Assembly (NCBI GenBank): GCA_034436355.1
Contig: DAOTVQ010000022.1
Coordinates: 29,205-93,204, forward strand
Origin: CP2-2F sp034436355
GTDB lineage: Bacteria > Chloroflexota > Anaerolineae > Aggregatilineales > UBA2796
Reading direction: 5' to 3'
Length of the DNA: 64,000 nt
Shown here one piece after another: positions 52,891 to 62,233 of this stretch. Under the pieces are notes generated by a model, which ran no database searches, was not told where the DNA came from, and was given only the letters and a program-made list of their open reading frames with translations. The position numbers and the translations under genes are program-made. Within the stretch, counting starts at the first letter, position 1; each line of letters starts with the position of its first letter.

Positions 52891-53682
52891 TTAGTTAGCA
52901 ACCGTCGCTTCGATCAAGCCACGTAGTTCGCTCAGGCCGGGCGCAGCCCCACCACTTGCCAGCTCAGGGTAAATCTTGCTGCCGTTCAAGAAGACGGTGG
53001 GTGTGGCGTTCACGCCGCGCTCGGTGGCAAGAGCGGCTGCCTTGCGGATGATCTCCGTGGTCTTGGCATCGCTAAAGCAGGCAGAGAACTTCTCTTTATC
53101 CAAGCCCAGCTTTTCGGCGCCGGAAATGCCGTAACGCGCATCGTTGGCGGCACTGCCATACAAGCCCGCCCAATCAAAAAGGGCATCGTGCATTTCCCAG
53201 AACTTGCCCTGTTCGCCAGCGCAGATGGCGCTGCGTGCCATGCCTTCGGAGGGGAAGCTACCATACTGCGTCAGCGGGATGTAGACAAACTTCACATCGC
53301 CGTTGGTGATTTTATCCCTGATGTTATCAAAGTAACTGCGCTTGTATTGCTGGCAAGCAGGGCAGCTAAAGCTGGAGAACATCTCCATAGTCACTTTCGC
53401 CTCTGGGTTGCCAATGAAATAGTAGCCTTCAGGCGTGCTGCCATAGAAGCCTTTTTCGGTGATCTCAGTGTATTTCGTGGAGATGCTTTCTGCCACTTGC
53501 GCCTCGACAGGGCGGGAAGAAATGACGACAAACAAGCCAACCACCAAGACGATGGCGGCGCCGATGATCGCAAGCAGCACAACCTGCTGCTGCTGTTTGC
53601 GGCGCAGCGCCTCAGCGCGGCGTTCCTTCACCGATTTCTTGCTGGCAGCGGGCGCAGTTTTAGCGGCTTTTCCATTTGCCAT
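52891..53682 (-). CDS. Membrane-anchored DsbA-family thiol protein
   Basis: A 263-residue protein with a basic cytoplasmic start (KKSVKERRAEALRRKQQQQ), one membrane helix at about 33-54 (VVLLAIIGAAIVLVVGLFVV) and an extracytoplasmic thioredoxin domain. The redox site is FSSFSCPACQQYKRSYFDNI (C-P-A-C), and the cis-proline loop is RGVNATPTVFLNGSKIYPEL. The arrangement matches BdbD/DsbA-type oxidases. It should introduce disulfide bonds into exported proteins. First gene of the pair with the M19 peptidase. The related domain in the lipoprotein at 25751 lacks the cysteines. Confidence 0.88.
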   Translation of the reverse strand: MANGKAAKTAPAASKKSVKERRAEALRRKQQQQVVLLAIIGAAIVLVVGLFVVISSRPVEAQVAESISTKYTEITEKGFYGSTPEGYYFIGNPEAKVTMEMFSSFSCPACQQYKRSYFDNIRDKITNGDVKFVYIPLTQYGSFPSEGMARSAICAGEQGKFWEMHDALFDWAGLYGSAANDARYGISGAEKLGLDKEKFSACFSDAKTTEIIRKAAALATERGVNATPTVFLNGSKIYPELASGGAAPGLSELRGLIEATVAN

Positions 53683-53787
53683 ATCAGTCTACCTTCGTAC
53701 TTCATCGCGTGTTAAAGCATAGAAGTGAGAGTATAGCAGGCAGCCTAGGCTTTGCCATGCTTTTCAGAATTTTATAGCAAATATTCA

Positions 53788-55038
53788 TCAAGCCTGCGGT
53801 GCGGATGTCGCTTTGGCGGAGGCTGCTTTAGCAGCAGGTGGATCGGCACGCGGCAGCGTGAAGCACAGCCGTGCGCCGGTGGGCGGTAAGCCTGCCTCTG
53901 CCCAGATTTTGCCGCCGTGAGCTTCCACAATATGCTTGGAGATTGCCAAGCCTAAGCCCGTGCCGCCGCGATTGGCGCTGCCAGCACCGCCTGTGCGCGC
54001 CGCATCCACTTGGTAGAAGCGCTCGAAGATGCGGGCGCGTTCGTGCGGCGGAATGCCCGTGCCGGTGTCCGTCACGCTGATCTGTACGCAGTCATCCAGC
54101 GGCTGCACGGCACAGGTAATTTGCCCTTCGGCGGGCGTAAATTTGACGGCGTTATGCAGCAAGTTGGTCAGCACGCGCCGAATCTGATCAGGATCAGCCA
54201 GCAGCCACAGATCATCAGGCACAAGGCGCGTCACACGCAGCCGCTTTTGGTCAAACTGCGTCTCCATCATTTTGAGCGCACTCTCAATCACCTCAGCGGC
54301 AGGCACAGGCACAAGGCGCATGATGGCACGCCCTGATTCAATCATAGAGAGATCGATCAGTTCTTGCGTCATGTGGTGCAGGCTATCTGCCTCACCCGCC
54401 AGTTTGCCCAGCAGTTTGCGGTCGCGTTCGGGATTGCGCCCTAAATTCATTTGCAGCGATTCGATCAGCAATTTGATGCTGCTGAGTGGCGTCCGCAAAT
54501 CGTGCGAGAAATTCGCTACCATATCGCGGCGCGCCCGTGCGAGGCGCAGCAGTTCAGAAATATCCTGCAAGGCAACCACTACCAAGCGCTGATGACCTTC
54601 AGCAAGGCAGGCACCGCGCATCCGAAAGGTGCTATCTTCGATCATGATCTGCGTTTCAGGCTGTTCGACGCCGTTGGCAAGGGCGTTCACCAGCGAGTCG
54701 ATCTCGTGGTGGCGCGTCACCTGCATCACGGTGCGCCCTTGTGCGGCGAAGGCCTCCAGCTTAAAGCAGGCTGCCGCTGCCGCGTTGATGGTGATGACCG
54801 TGTGCTGCGGCGTGCTAGCGTTCACCACCAGCAGCGGGTCGAACAGCACATCTGCCAGTGCCGTTGCTTGCCCTTGCAGCACGTTCAGGCGTGCGCGGCT
54901 GATATCCAGATCGCGGCGGGTGTCAGCCAGCCGCCCTTGCAGATGATCAGCACGCTGCACGGCTGCACCCAGCCGCCACCACAACACCCCGCACACCCCA
55001 AGCAGCCCAAGTAGGGCAAAAAAGCCAAAATTACTCAC
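53788..55038 (-). CDS. PhoR-type sensor histidine kinase
   Basis: A 416-residue membrane kinase. One N-terminal membrane helix (FGFFALLGLLGVCGVLWW), a coiled coil (about 25-60), a PAS domain at about 62-165, HisKA with NFSHDLRTPLSSIKLLIESL (phospho-acceptor His), and HATPase with N-box LLHNAVKFTP, G1 VTDTGTGIPPHERARIFERF and G2 NRGGTGLGLAISKHIVEAHG. An Ala-rich C-terminal tail follows. I use the GTG at 55038 with GAGGG upstream; an ATG/overlap start ten codons earlier would overlap the regulator gene by 23 bases. Partner of the next upstream regulator. Confidence 0.88.
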   Translation of the reverse strand: MSNFGFFALLGLLGVCGVLWWRLGAAVQRADHLQGRLADTRRDLDISRARLNVLQGQATALADVLFDPLLVVNASTPQHTVITINAAAAACFKLEAFAAQGRTVMQVTRHHEIDSLVNALANGVEQPETQIMIEDSTFRMRGACLAEGHQRLVVVALQDISELLRLARARRDMVANFSHDLRTPLSSIKLLIESLQMNLGRNPERDRKLLGKLAGEADSLHHMTQELIDLSMIESGRAIMRLVPVPAAEVIESALKMMETQFDQKRLRVTRLVPDDLWLLADPDQIRRVLTNLLHNAVKFTPAEGQITCAVQPLDDCVQISVTDTGTGIPPHERARIFERFYQVDAARTGGAGSANRGGTGLGLAISKHIVEAHGGKIWAEAGLPPTGARLCFTLPRADPPAAKAASAKATSAPQA

Positions 55039-55045
55039 TGAGCGC

Positions 55046-55732
55046 TTAGCCCTCAAAGCGGTAGCCAACGCCGCGCACGGTCACAATGCGCTGCGGATTG
55101 CTGGCGTCATCCTCGATCTGTTCGCGCAGCCAACGCACATGCACATCTACGGTGCGTTTGTCGCCAAAATATTCGTAGCCCCACACTTTGGTGAGGATCA
55201 GATCGCGGGACAGCACCACACCCTGATTCTGCATCAGCTCAGAGAGCAGATCAAACTCTTTATGGCTCAGGTGCAGTGGTTGATTGCCGCGAAACACGCG
55301 CCTGCCCGCCAAGTCTATGCGAAGATCGCCTGAGAGCAGTTCATCTTGCAGGGTTGGGCGTCCGGGCATACGGCGCATCACGGCGCGCACACGCGCCAGA
55401 AATTCGCCCAAGCCGAAGGGCTTCACCACATAGTCATCGGCGCCGCTCTCTAAGCCGACGATCTTGTCTACTTCTGTGCCGCGGGCGGTCAGCATGATGA
55501 TGGGAATGTGGAGCGTGGTTGGGTCTTTGCGGATGATGCGGCAAACGCTTAAGCCGTCAAGGGTGGGCAGCATGATGTCGAGTACGATGAGGTCGGGCAG
55601 CTTGCTACGGATCAGGGCGAGGGCATTTTCACCATCGCGGGTGCTGAAGACCTCGTAGCCTTCTTCTTGCAGGTTATCCACTAGCGCATCTGCCAGCGTT
55701 GTATCATCTTCCACGATCAGGATTTTTGCCAT
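55046..55732 (-). CDS. PhoB/OmpR-type response regulator
   Basis: A 228-residue DNA-binding response regulator. Receiver: ILIVEDDTTLADALVDNLQE, phospho-acceptor Asp in LPDLIVLDIMLPTLDGLSVC, Lys in DDYVVKPFGLGEFLARV. The C-terminal winged helix (about 130-225) has LSHKEFDLLSELMQNQGVVL, VWGYEYFGDKRTVDVHVRWL and a conserved GVGYRFEG end. It lies just upstream of its kinase gene with 7 bases between, a classic pair. Target genes unknown; phosphate control is possible by similarity of the pair but not shown. Confidence 0.92.
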   Translation of the reverse strand: MAKILIVEDDTTLADALVDNLQEEGYEVFSTRDGENALALIRSKLPDLIVLDIMLPTLDGLSVCRIIRKDPTTLHIPIIMLTARGTEVDKIVGLESGADDYVVKPFGLGEFLARVRAVMRRMPGRPTLQDELLSGDLRIDLAGRRVFRGNQPLHLSHKEFDLLSELMQNQGVVLSRDLILTKVWGYEYFGDKRTVDVHVRWLREQIEDDASNPQRIVTVRGVGYRFEG

Positions 55733-55842
55733 GAGTGAACCTCACTGCATGATGAACGATATGGAAAGGTGAAGGTGCGCGTCGCCTTTCAGCATAAGTA
55801 TAACCAACCATGGGCTAAAGGTTCAATTTAGCCCATGCACGC

Positions 55843-56250
55843 TTAGCGAAAAATGACTTGCGAGCCAACATCCAGCAACGCCTCAGGCGAGTTGCGCTCG
55901 TCACACAGCCGCCGCAAACCATTTGGTTTGACGATGTAGTAATTACAGCCCGCCTCAAACGCCTCTTGAATGGTATCCTCATCATCAATGACGGTACACA
56001 TCGCCACGACAACGTTCGGGTCAAAAATGCGAAGGGCGCGCACCAGTTCCGTGCCGCTGGCATCTGGTAAGCGCTCATCCACAATGACGAAGTTTGGGCG
56101 CACGCGCTGAACCAACTCCATGCCGCCTTCAGCAGTGCCGCTGACGTGCGTTTCGCTGAAGCCGAGCGCATTAAACTGGCGGCAGATAATATCTGCTGAG
56201 GTTGGGTTATCTTCGATCACAACAGCAATCATAAAGGTATTAGTCTCCAT
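55843..56250 (-). CDS. Single-domain response regulator
   Basis: A 135-residue receiver domain with no output domain: MIAVVIEDNPTSADIICRQF (acidic pair), phospho-acceptor Asp in PNFVIVDERLPDASGTELVR, switch Thr-Val in VVVAMCTVIDDEDTI, and Lys in NYYIVKPNGL. It ends in a short variable tail. The ATG at 56250 overlaps the end of the preceding regulator gene; an internal ATG six codons on (56232) is also possible. It likely acts by protein contact, downstream of the large kinase in the same gene run. Confidence 0.82.
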   Translation of the reverse strand: METNTFMIAVVIEDNPTSADIICRQFNALGFSETHVSGTAEGGMELVQRVRPNFVIVDERLPDASGTELVRALRIFDPNVVVAMCTVIDDEDTIQEAFEAGCNYYIVKPNGLRRLCDERNSPEALLDVGSQVIFR

Positions 56251-56620
56251 CGTTTAGATAGCGTTCGAGTATATCCACAAGGGCGCGCACCTGAAACGGT
56301 TTCGCCAAATAGTCATTGCAGCCGGCGGCAAGGCAGCGTTCACGGTCACCAACCATCGCGCTGGCAGTCAGGGCGATAATTGGCACACTGGCGAGGGGCG
56401 CGGGCAAGTTGCGGATCATGCTCGTCGCAACTAGCCCATCCACATCCGGCAGGCTCACATCCATCAAAATAAGGCGCGGGCAGCCCGCCAACACACTGGT
56501 AATGGCATCCGAGGCATTGGTGACCACCTGCAAAGGCAGCCCTAAATGCTCGCAAACGCGCTGGACAACCAGCACATTCGACTCGTTATCTTCAACATAA
56601 AGGATGTGCGCTGAAGTCAT
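56240..56620 (-). CDS. Single-domain response regulator (CheY/DivK-like)
   Basis: A 126-residue receiver domain: HILYVEDNESNVLVVQRVCE, phospho-acceptor Asp in PRLILMDVSLPDVDGLVATS, Thr in VPIIALTASAMVGDRERCLA, and Lys in CNDYLAKPFQVRALVDILER. The sequence is of the type often found as the receiver of hybrid kinases or DivK. It begins 7 bases after the large GAF-kinase gene and overlaps the next regulator by 11 bases, so the kinase and two regulators are one transcription unit. Confidence 0.88.
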   Translation of the reverse strand: MTSAHILYVEDNESNVLVVQRVCEHLGLPLQVVTNASDAITSVLAGCPRLILMDVSLPDVDGLVATSMIRNLPAPLASVPIIALTASAMVGDRERCLAAGCNDYLAKPFQVRALVDILERYLNDGD

Positions 56621-56627
56621 AAATGTC

Positions 56628-58955
56628 TTATTGTTGGATAGCGGGCAAACTTACAAAGAAAGCAGCGCCCTTGCCAAGTGCACTTTCCACCCTGATCTGA
56701 CCGCGATGCAGCTCTACCAAGCGCTTGCTGATCGCCAAGCCCAAGCCGGATCCGCCTTTGCGGCGGTGCAAACTGCCCTCCACTTGGCGAAACTGCTCGA
56801 AAATTAGGCAGTGGTGGGCAGGATCAATGCCAATGCCTTCATCCCGCACACAAAAGACAACCTGATCGCCCTCGGCATAGGCGCTTAAGGTAACCGTGCC
56901 AACATCGGTAAACTTGATGGCGTTGGCGAGCAAGTTGAGCGCCACTTGGCGCATACGGTTCGCATCGGCGCGCACCAGCGGCAACGGCGCTGAAAGGTCA
57001 GCCACGAGGGAGAGTCCTTTGGCATATGCCATCACCTGAGCGGTCTCAAGTGCCTCGCGCAGGGGTGTGCGTAAATCTAGGTCAGTAAAACGCAAGGTCA
57101 GCGTCCCTGCCTCTATCTTGGCAATATCCAACACATCGTTGACGATGGCAAGCAACTGCTGCCCCGCCTTATAACTAGTTTGCACATCCGTCTGCATTCG
57201 CGGCGTCAATTCGCCATCCATGCCCTGCAAGATCACATCGGAAAGCCCGATGATGGCATTCAGTGGCGTGCGCAGTTCATGGCTCATGTTGGAGAGGAAC
57301 TCATCCTTCAGGCGATCCAGTTGGCGCAGCTTTTCCAGCGTTTCAAGTTGCTTCAACCACAGCCGCCGCCGCCCAACCACAGAGGCAAGCGGCGGCAGAA
57401 TCGCCTCGAAAACGGCGCGCTCCCCTTCGTGAAAGGTGCGTGGCTGCCCCCAGTTCATGTTCAGCACACCGACCCATTCGCCGCCGCTGTAAAGCAGCAT
57501 GGAAGCAGTCGCACAAATGCCATAATCCACCAAGGCAGCCCGTTCCTGCTCATCAAGGCGCGCATCCGTTTGTGCATCCTCCACAAAAACAATCTGCTCA
57601 GCACGCGCAAGCAGTTGCGAGGAGAGCTTGCCCCGCAAAGAGGTGGGCATGGCAAGTGGGAAATCCGTGAGGACGCCGTGTTCATTATAGACTGCGGCAA
57701 GGCGGGCGATGGTTGGTGGGTTGCCGCTTTCGACATAGCTCAGCGAGACGCTCATGGCACCCAGCTGGGCGGCATAGCTGGCAAAGGCGCGCACAATATC
57801 AGCCTCATCGGTTGCCAGCAGCAGTGCTGCATTGATGTGTGCGATGCATTCGGTGCGTGCTTGCGACCGCAGCGACTCTTCGCGCAGCCGAATGCGATCC
57901 ATCGCCACTGCCACCAAGTCGGCAATGCCGTTGGCAAGGCGCTGTTCTGCCATCGAATAGCCACGCGGCTTATCTGAAAAGAAGTTCAGTGCGCCCAGCA
58001 CCGTCTTGCCATAGGTGAGCGGCACAGAGAGGAACGCACGGTAGCCGCGTGCGCGTGAGGTTTCGCTGACGGCGGGGCTAACCTGCGTCAGATCGCTAGT
58101 ATCGGTGACGATGAGAGGCTGCCTGTGCAGAGAGAGCGGCAGCAAGTCCTGATCAGGGATGCGCGTGCCTAACCGATCTTGGTTGACGCCCCAGACTGCC
58201 ACAATCTCGGCATAGGTGGCGTTCTCCAAATCGTAGTTCTCAAAGTGTGTGATAGACATGCTGTAGGAGTCCATTGGTGTATAGCGTGCCACAGCTTGGA
58301 TCAGTTCGGCGTAGGTTTGAGCGGCGTTCACCGCGCTGCCAATCCGATAGAGCAGTTCAATTTCGCGGTGCGCTGCTTCCCGTTCAAGAGAGGAGCGGTA
58401 GCCTGCTACCACAGAGGCGACGTTGGTTTGCAGGGTTTTGAAGAAAATGCGCGTTGCGTCGTTAAAATGTTGCGCCTGCTGCCAATCCAACGAGAGGAAG
58501 CCCAGCCAGCGCTCGTTGACGAACAGCGGCAGCGCAATGATGGCAGTGTAATCAGCCGCACGGGCACAGGCAAGCATCTGCTCATCAATGGCAGGGTGTG
58601 TGAAGATGTTTTCGATAAAATAGGGTTGGCGCTGCTCAACCGTACCCGCCACAAAAGGATAATCGGCAAGCCGGAAGTTGCGTGTGGGCAGGCGCTCTAG
58701 CGGCTCAAAGCTGCCATCTTGCCGCAGGGCAGCCACAAGGTGCGCACAGACGGGGCGGTTGTGGTCGTCCGTATACAGGAAGTAGAGCCTAGCGCACTGC
58801 GCCTGAGAGCGCACCATGATCGGGCGCAGCGCACTCAAGATCTCTTCCGCAGTTTGGGCGCGCAGCAGATCAGAGTCGATCTGCACCAGTAAATCAACTA
58901 GGGAGCGGCGGTTGCCAGAACGCGAGATTGAAGGCGGATCGGGTGTTTGCATCAT
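56628..58955 (-). CDS. Multi-GAF histidine kinase
   Basis: A 775-residue soluble kinase with about three GAF domains (about 25-190, 200-360, 375-530), then HisKA with the phospho-acceptor H559 in EFLSNMSHELRTPLNAIIGL, and HATPase with the N-box NLLANAIKFTDVGTV, G1 VRDEGIGIDPAHH and G2 KGGSGLGLAISKRLVELHRG. There is no membrane segment. GAF domains bind small molecules, bilins or cyclic nucleotides; no bilin-binding cysteine was identified. Cognate to the two receiver proteins encoded just after it. Possible input also to the cyclase receiver earlier in the window. Confidence 0.9.
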   Translation of the reverse strand: MMQTPDPPSISRSGNRRSLVDLLVQIDSDLLRAQTAEEILSALRPIMVRSQAQCARLYFLYTDDHNRPVCAHLVAALRQDGSFEPLERLPTRNFRLADYPFVAGTVEQRQPYFIENIFTHPAIDEQMLACARAADYTAIIALPLFVNERWLGFLSLDWQQAQHFNDATRIFFKTLQTNVASVVAGYRSSLEREAAHREIELLYRIGSAVNAAQTYAELIQAVARYTPMDSYSMSITHFENYDLENATYAEIVAVWGVNQDRLGTRIPDQDLLPLSLHRQPLIVTDTSDLTQVSPAVSETSRARGYRAFLSVPLTYGKTVLGALNFFSDKPRGYSMAEQRLANGIADLVAVAMDRIRLREESLRSQARTECIAHINAALLLATDEADIVRAFASYAAQLGAMSVSLSYVESGNPPTIARLAAVYNEHGVLTDFPLAMPTSLRGKLSSQLLARAEQIVFVEDAQTDARLDEQERAALVDYGICATASMLLYSGGEWVGVLNMNWGQPRTFHEGERAVFEAILPPLASVVGRRRLWLKQLETLEKLRQLDRLKDEFLSNMSHELRTPLNAIIGLSDVILQGMDGELTPRMQTDVQTSYKAGQQLLAIVNDVLDIAKIEAGTLTLRFTDLDLRTPLREALETAQVMAYAKGLSLVADLSAPLPLVRADANRMRQVALNLLANAIKFTDVGTVTLSAYAEGDQVVFCVRDEGIGIDPAHHCLIFEQFRQVEGSLHRRKGGSGLGLAISKRLVELHRGQIRVESALGKGAAFFVSLPAIQQ

Positions 58956-59055
58956 GCAACCCTATACAGCCGACTGACAAAGCGATATTAACGCCAACTC
59001 TAGCATAATTGATCAGTTAGCGTCAAGGCAGGCTGCCCTCGCACAAGACTCTCTC

Positions 59056-59084
59056 TTGACGGGCTGCCGCCTCTCGGCTACAAT
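59056..59084 (+). promoter_or_regulatory. Promoter of the L25 gene
   Basis: TTGACG (59056-59061), 17-base spacer, TACAAT (59079-59084); strong sigma70 match about 47 bases before the GTG start. Confidence 0.75.
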
Positions 59085-59130
59085 GACCGATTAGATTTTG
59101 ACATATCTAAGCTAAGAGGAGTCAACACTC

Positions 59131-59769
59131 GTGGCGGAAACCTATACATTGGAAGCAGAGCCGCGCACGATCATCGGTAAGCAGGTGAAACAACTGCGCC
59201 GTGCTGATCTTGTGCCGGCAGTTATTTACGGCTTGGGAGAGGCGATTCACATCACCTGCCAGCGCCGCGCCCTTGAAACTGTGCTGCAAAAAGCCAGCGG
59301 CACGCACCTCGTCAACATTACGGTGGGCGGCAGTACGCATGATACGTTGGTGCGCGCCGTTCAGCGCGACGTGATCCGCCGCGATATTTTGCATGTCGAT
59401 TTCCTCAAGGTTGACCTGAGCAAGACACTGCGTGCCGAAGTCTCGATCCTGTTGGTGAATGTGCCAAAACTTGGCGCCGACCTGATGCTGGCACACCCTA
59501 TGGTTTCAGTTCAGGTGGAGTGCTTGCCTACCAACATTCCCGACCACATTGAGGTAGATGCCTCCAGCCTGAAGGCACTTGGCGCGAAGCTCACCGTCGC
59601 GGATTTGCCCGCCATCAGCGGCGTGGAATATTTGGCGGATGCCCATGAAGTGATCGCCCGTGTAGAATCGCTCACGGGTGCTTCCGCCGAGGAGCCCACC
59701 GACGACAGCGCGATCATGCCCGAACCTGAAGTCGTCGAGCGCGGCAAGAAGCAAGAAGAAGAATTCTAG
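59131..59769 (+). CDS. rplY: 50S ribosomal protein L25 (Ctc form)
   Basis: A 212-residue protein of the long L25/Ctc type that binds 5S rRNA. N-terminal L25 domain at 1-92 (LEAEPRTIIGKQVKQLRRAD, LVPAVIYGLGEAIHITC, VLQKASGTHLVNITVGG, QRDVIRRDILHVDFLKVDL), then the TL5 C-terminal domain at about 100-185 (VQVECLPTNIPDHIEVDASS, LKALGAKLTVADLPAISGVE) and an acidic Glu-rich tail. GTG start. Alone, under a strong promoter. Confidence 0.93.
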   Translation: MAETYTLEAEPRTIIGKQVKQLRRADLVPAVIYGLGEAIHITCQRRALETVLQKASGTHLVNITVGGSTHDTLVRAVQRDVIRRDILHVDFLKVDLSKTLRAEVSILLVNVPKLGADLMLAHPMVSVQVECLPTNIPDHIEVDASSLKALGAKLTVADLPAISGVEYLADAHEVIARVESLTGASAEEPTDDSAIMPEPEVVERGKKQEEEF

Positions 59770-59785
59770 CCTTCCCCACACGGCA

Positions 59786-59805
59786 AGGCGGGAAATTCCC
59801 CGCCT
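59786..59805 (+). terminator. Terminator after rplY
   Basis: AGGCGGG (59786-59792) and CCCGCCT (59799-59805) with a 6-base loop, followed by CGTCTTTCATT. It overlaps the space before the convergent dehydrogenase stop codon. Confidence 0.65.
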
Positions 59806-59811
59806 CGTCTT

Positions 59812-60816
59812 TCATTCCGCGTGCGGATCAGCCGCCAAATGCTGAAGGCGCTCCCACACTGCCACATGCAGATCAAGCGTGCCGCGTGCGAGGGCAGCCG
59901 TCCGCTGCGCTCGGCTGCGGTCGCCGGGCAGGCGTGCTGTTTCGCCCATCGCGGGCGGCAATTCAAGCAGCCTTGTCGCAAGGTCTGCAATTTCTTGGGC
60001 AACCTGCTCATAATCAGTGCGGAACAGCCCACCATGAAACGCCAGAAACACAAAGCCCAGATCGTACTCGCTCTGTGCTTTGGAGGCAGGCTGTGCGCCG
60101 ATCAGGGCGCTGCATAACGCCTCAATCGCCAAATTCAGCAAGAAACCTTTCGCACCGCCAAACGTCCGCACCGCGTGCGCCTGTTGAGTCAAGATCGTAT
60201 AGCTGCCATCCGCCGCAATGAAACGGTTCGGTGGCAGATCGCGCCCTTCAAGCTGTGCCAGCAAGACCTCACTCCATACGCCTTCCGTCGTGGCAAAATC
60301 GCCCACAATTGGCGCGGCATTGGCACGCGGCAGGGCAATGCACAGCGGATTAACACCTAAGGCACGCGCATGGCTATAGGGCGGCGTGGCAAAGGTGCCG
60401 CCCACATTCATGATCAGACCGATCATGCCCGCCGCAGCGATGCGCTCGCCAAAAGGTGCGATCCGCCCATAGCGTGCCGCGTTCCGCAGCGCCACCATGC
60501 CCAAGCCATGCGCTGCCGCCCGCTCGATTGCTTGCGTGGTGCAAAAGTGCGCTGCTAAGATGCCCACCTCCCGCCTCCCATCCACCAGTGCCGCATAGCC
60601 GCGATCCTGTATGACCTGCGGTGTGCCTTGCCGCGCACGGATCGCAGCAGGCATTGCCAGCATTTTCAGCACGCCATGCGAACGCACGCCGCATAGCTCA
60701 GCATCCAGATATTCTTCGACAATCGGCGCGGTTTCTTCAGCCGTCAGCCCGCGCTGCTTGCAAATGGCAGCCAAGACGGCACGCACCTCATCAATCGGAA
60801 GGGTGATCAGGGTCAT
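59812..60816 (-). CDS. Malate/L-lactate dehydrogenase family (Ldh2/YlbC)
   Basis: A 334-residue NAD(P)-dependent oxidoreductase of the Ldh2/MDG family, not the Rossmann-type LDH. Visible: SHGVLKMLAMPAAIRARQG (catalytic His), ALVDGRREVGILAAHFCTTQ, GMVALRNAARYGRIAPFGER, and MNVGGTFATPPYSHARALGV with GVNPLCIALPR. Members use malate, lactate, ureidoglycolate, sulfolactate or piperideine-2-carboxylate, so the substrate is open. Its neighbours are unrelated. Confidence 0.82.
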   Translation of the reverse strand: MTLITLPIDEVRAVLAAICKQRGLTAEETAPIVEEYLDAELCGVRSHGVLKMLAMPAAIRARQGTPQVIQDRGYAALVDGRREVGILAAHFCTTQAIERAAAHGLGMVALRNAARYGRIAPFGERIAAAGMIGLIMNVGGTFATPPYSHARALGVNPLCIALPRANAAPIVGDFATTEGVWSEVLLAQLEGRDLPPNRFIAADGSYTILTQQAHAVRTFGGAKGFLLNLAIEALCSALIGAQPASKAQSEYDLGFVFLAFHGGLFRTDYEQVAQEIADLATRLLELPPAMGETARLPGDRSRAQRTAALARGTLDLHVAVWERLQHLAADPHAE

Positions 60817-60935
60817 AAGCAGTTGTTTCGTTCTCCCTCAGCAAGTCTACCAAAGCCTAGCCCAATCTGCCGCCTTTCCGCCACTTTGCGGTAAAATTAT
60901 CACACCTTCAGCCACTTTAGAGGGATTTGCCCAAC

Positions 60936-62135
60936 ATGCTGCGCTTTTTAACCGCTGGTGAATCACATGGACCGATTTTAACTGCCATCCTTGACGGCAT
61001 GCCCGCCGATGTGCCACTGACCGCCGCCGATGTTGACGCTGAGCTTGCCCGCCGCCAACAAGGCTATGGGCGTGGCGGGCGCATGGCAATTGAACAAGAC
61101 CAAGTGCATTTCGGCGGCGGCGTGGTGGCGGGCAAAACGACGGGTGCGCCGATTGCCCTGCTGGTCGAGAACCGTGACTACCACAACTGGGCGCAGAAAG
61201 CGATTGCGCCGATGACTGTGCCGCGCCCCGGACATGCTGACCTGACGGGTGCGGTCAAATATGGCTACCGCGAACTGCGCCTGAGCCTTGAGCGCGCCAG
61301 CGCCCGTGAGACGACGATGCGCGTTGCCGTCGGTGCAGTCTGCAAGCGGCTGTTGGCAGCTTTCGGCATTCAGGTGCAGGGCTATGTGACCAGCATCGGC
61401 GATGTAGAGGCTGATCTGCCTGAGTTACCCGATGCCGCCAGCTATCAAGCGCGCTTTGCCGCCGCCGAAGCCAGCGATGTGCGCTGCCCTGATCCTGCCG
61501 CCACGGAGCAAATGCACGCTGCGATCCGCGCCACCATTCAGGCGAAAGATACGCTCGGCGGCGTGATCGAAGTGGTGGCGCTGGGTGTGCCGCCCGGCTT
61601 AGGCTCGCATGTGCAATGGGATCGCAAGCTGGATGGGCAGCTTTTGGCGGCGGTTGGCAGCGTTCACTCGGTGAAGGGCGTAGAGATCGGGCGTGCCTTC
61701 GATCTGGCGCGGCTGCGCGGCACTGCCGTTCACGATCAGATTATGCGTGATGCTCAAGGTAACCTGATTCGGCAGAGCAACCGCGCCGGCGGGCTGGAAG
61801 GCGGCATTACGACCGGTGAGCCGATCATCGTGCGCGCTGCGCTCAAACCGATTGCGACCACCCTCACGCCGTTGGCATCGGTTGATTTGGCGAGTGGCGA
61901 GCCGCGCCACATTGACTATGAGCGCAGCGACTTCTGCCAAGTGCCACGTGGGGTGCCGATTATTGAGGCGATGATCGCCTTTGTGCTGGCTAATGCGCTG
62001 CTGGAAAAGATCGGCGGCGATTCGCTGGGTGAAATGCGCCCGCGCTTCGAGTCCTTGCGACGCAATCACCTTGCCGATCTGCCAATGGACAATCAAGCGT
62101 GGCAGTTTGGCTATGAGTATGGCTTGAAAGGGTAG
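60936..62135 (+). CDS. aroC: Chorismate synthase
   Basis: A 399-residue enzyme making chorismate from EPSP, the last shikimate step, using reduced flavin. MLRFLTAGESHGPILTAIL, the RRQQGYGRGGRMAIEQD flavin/phosphate site, VPRPGHADLTGAVKYGYREL, LERASARETTMRVAVGAVCK and the terminal LGEMRPRFESLRR are all present. The ATG at 60936 has AGAGGGA ten bases upstream; a TTG three codons earlier does not. No other aro genes nearby. Full length. Confidence 0.95.
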   Translation: MLRFLTAGESHGPILTAILDGMPADVPLTAADVDAELARRQQGYGRGGRMAIEQDQVHFGGGVVAGKTTGAPIALLVENRDYHNWAQKAIAPMTVPRPGHADLTGAVKYGYRELRLSLERASARETTMRVAVGAVCKRLLAAFGIQVQGYVTSIGDVEADLPELPDAASYQARFAAAEASDVRCPDPAATEQMHAAIRATIQAKDTLGGVIEVVALGVPPGLGSHVQWDRKLDGQLLAAVGSVHSVKGVEIGRAFDLARLRGTAVHDQIMRDAQGNLIRQSNRAGGLEGGITTGEPIIVRAALKPIATTLTPLASVDLASGEPRHIDYERSDFCQVPRGVPIIEAMIAFVLANALLEKIGGDSLGEMRPRFESLRRNHLADLPMDNQAWQFGYEYGLKG

Positions 62136-62233
62136 ACGCGCCAGAGGGTGTGGTTGTCTCCTACAGCACTCAGGGATAAGATTCAGCCGTAGGATGCTCG
62201 GTCTGAGCAAAAGCACAGGAAAGGCTGCACAGC

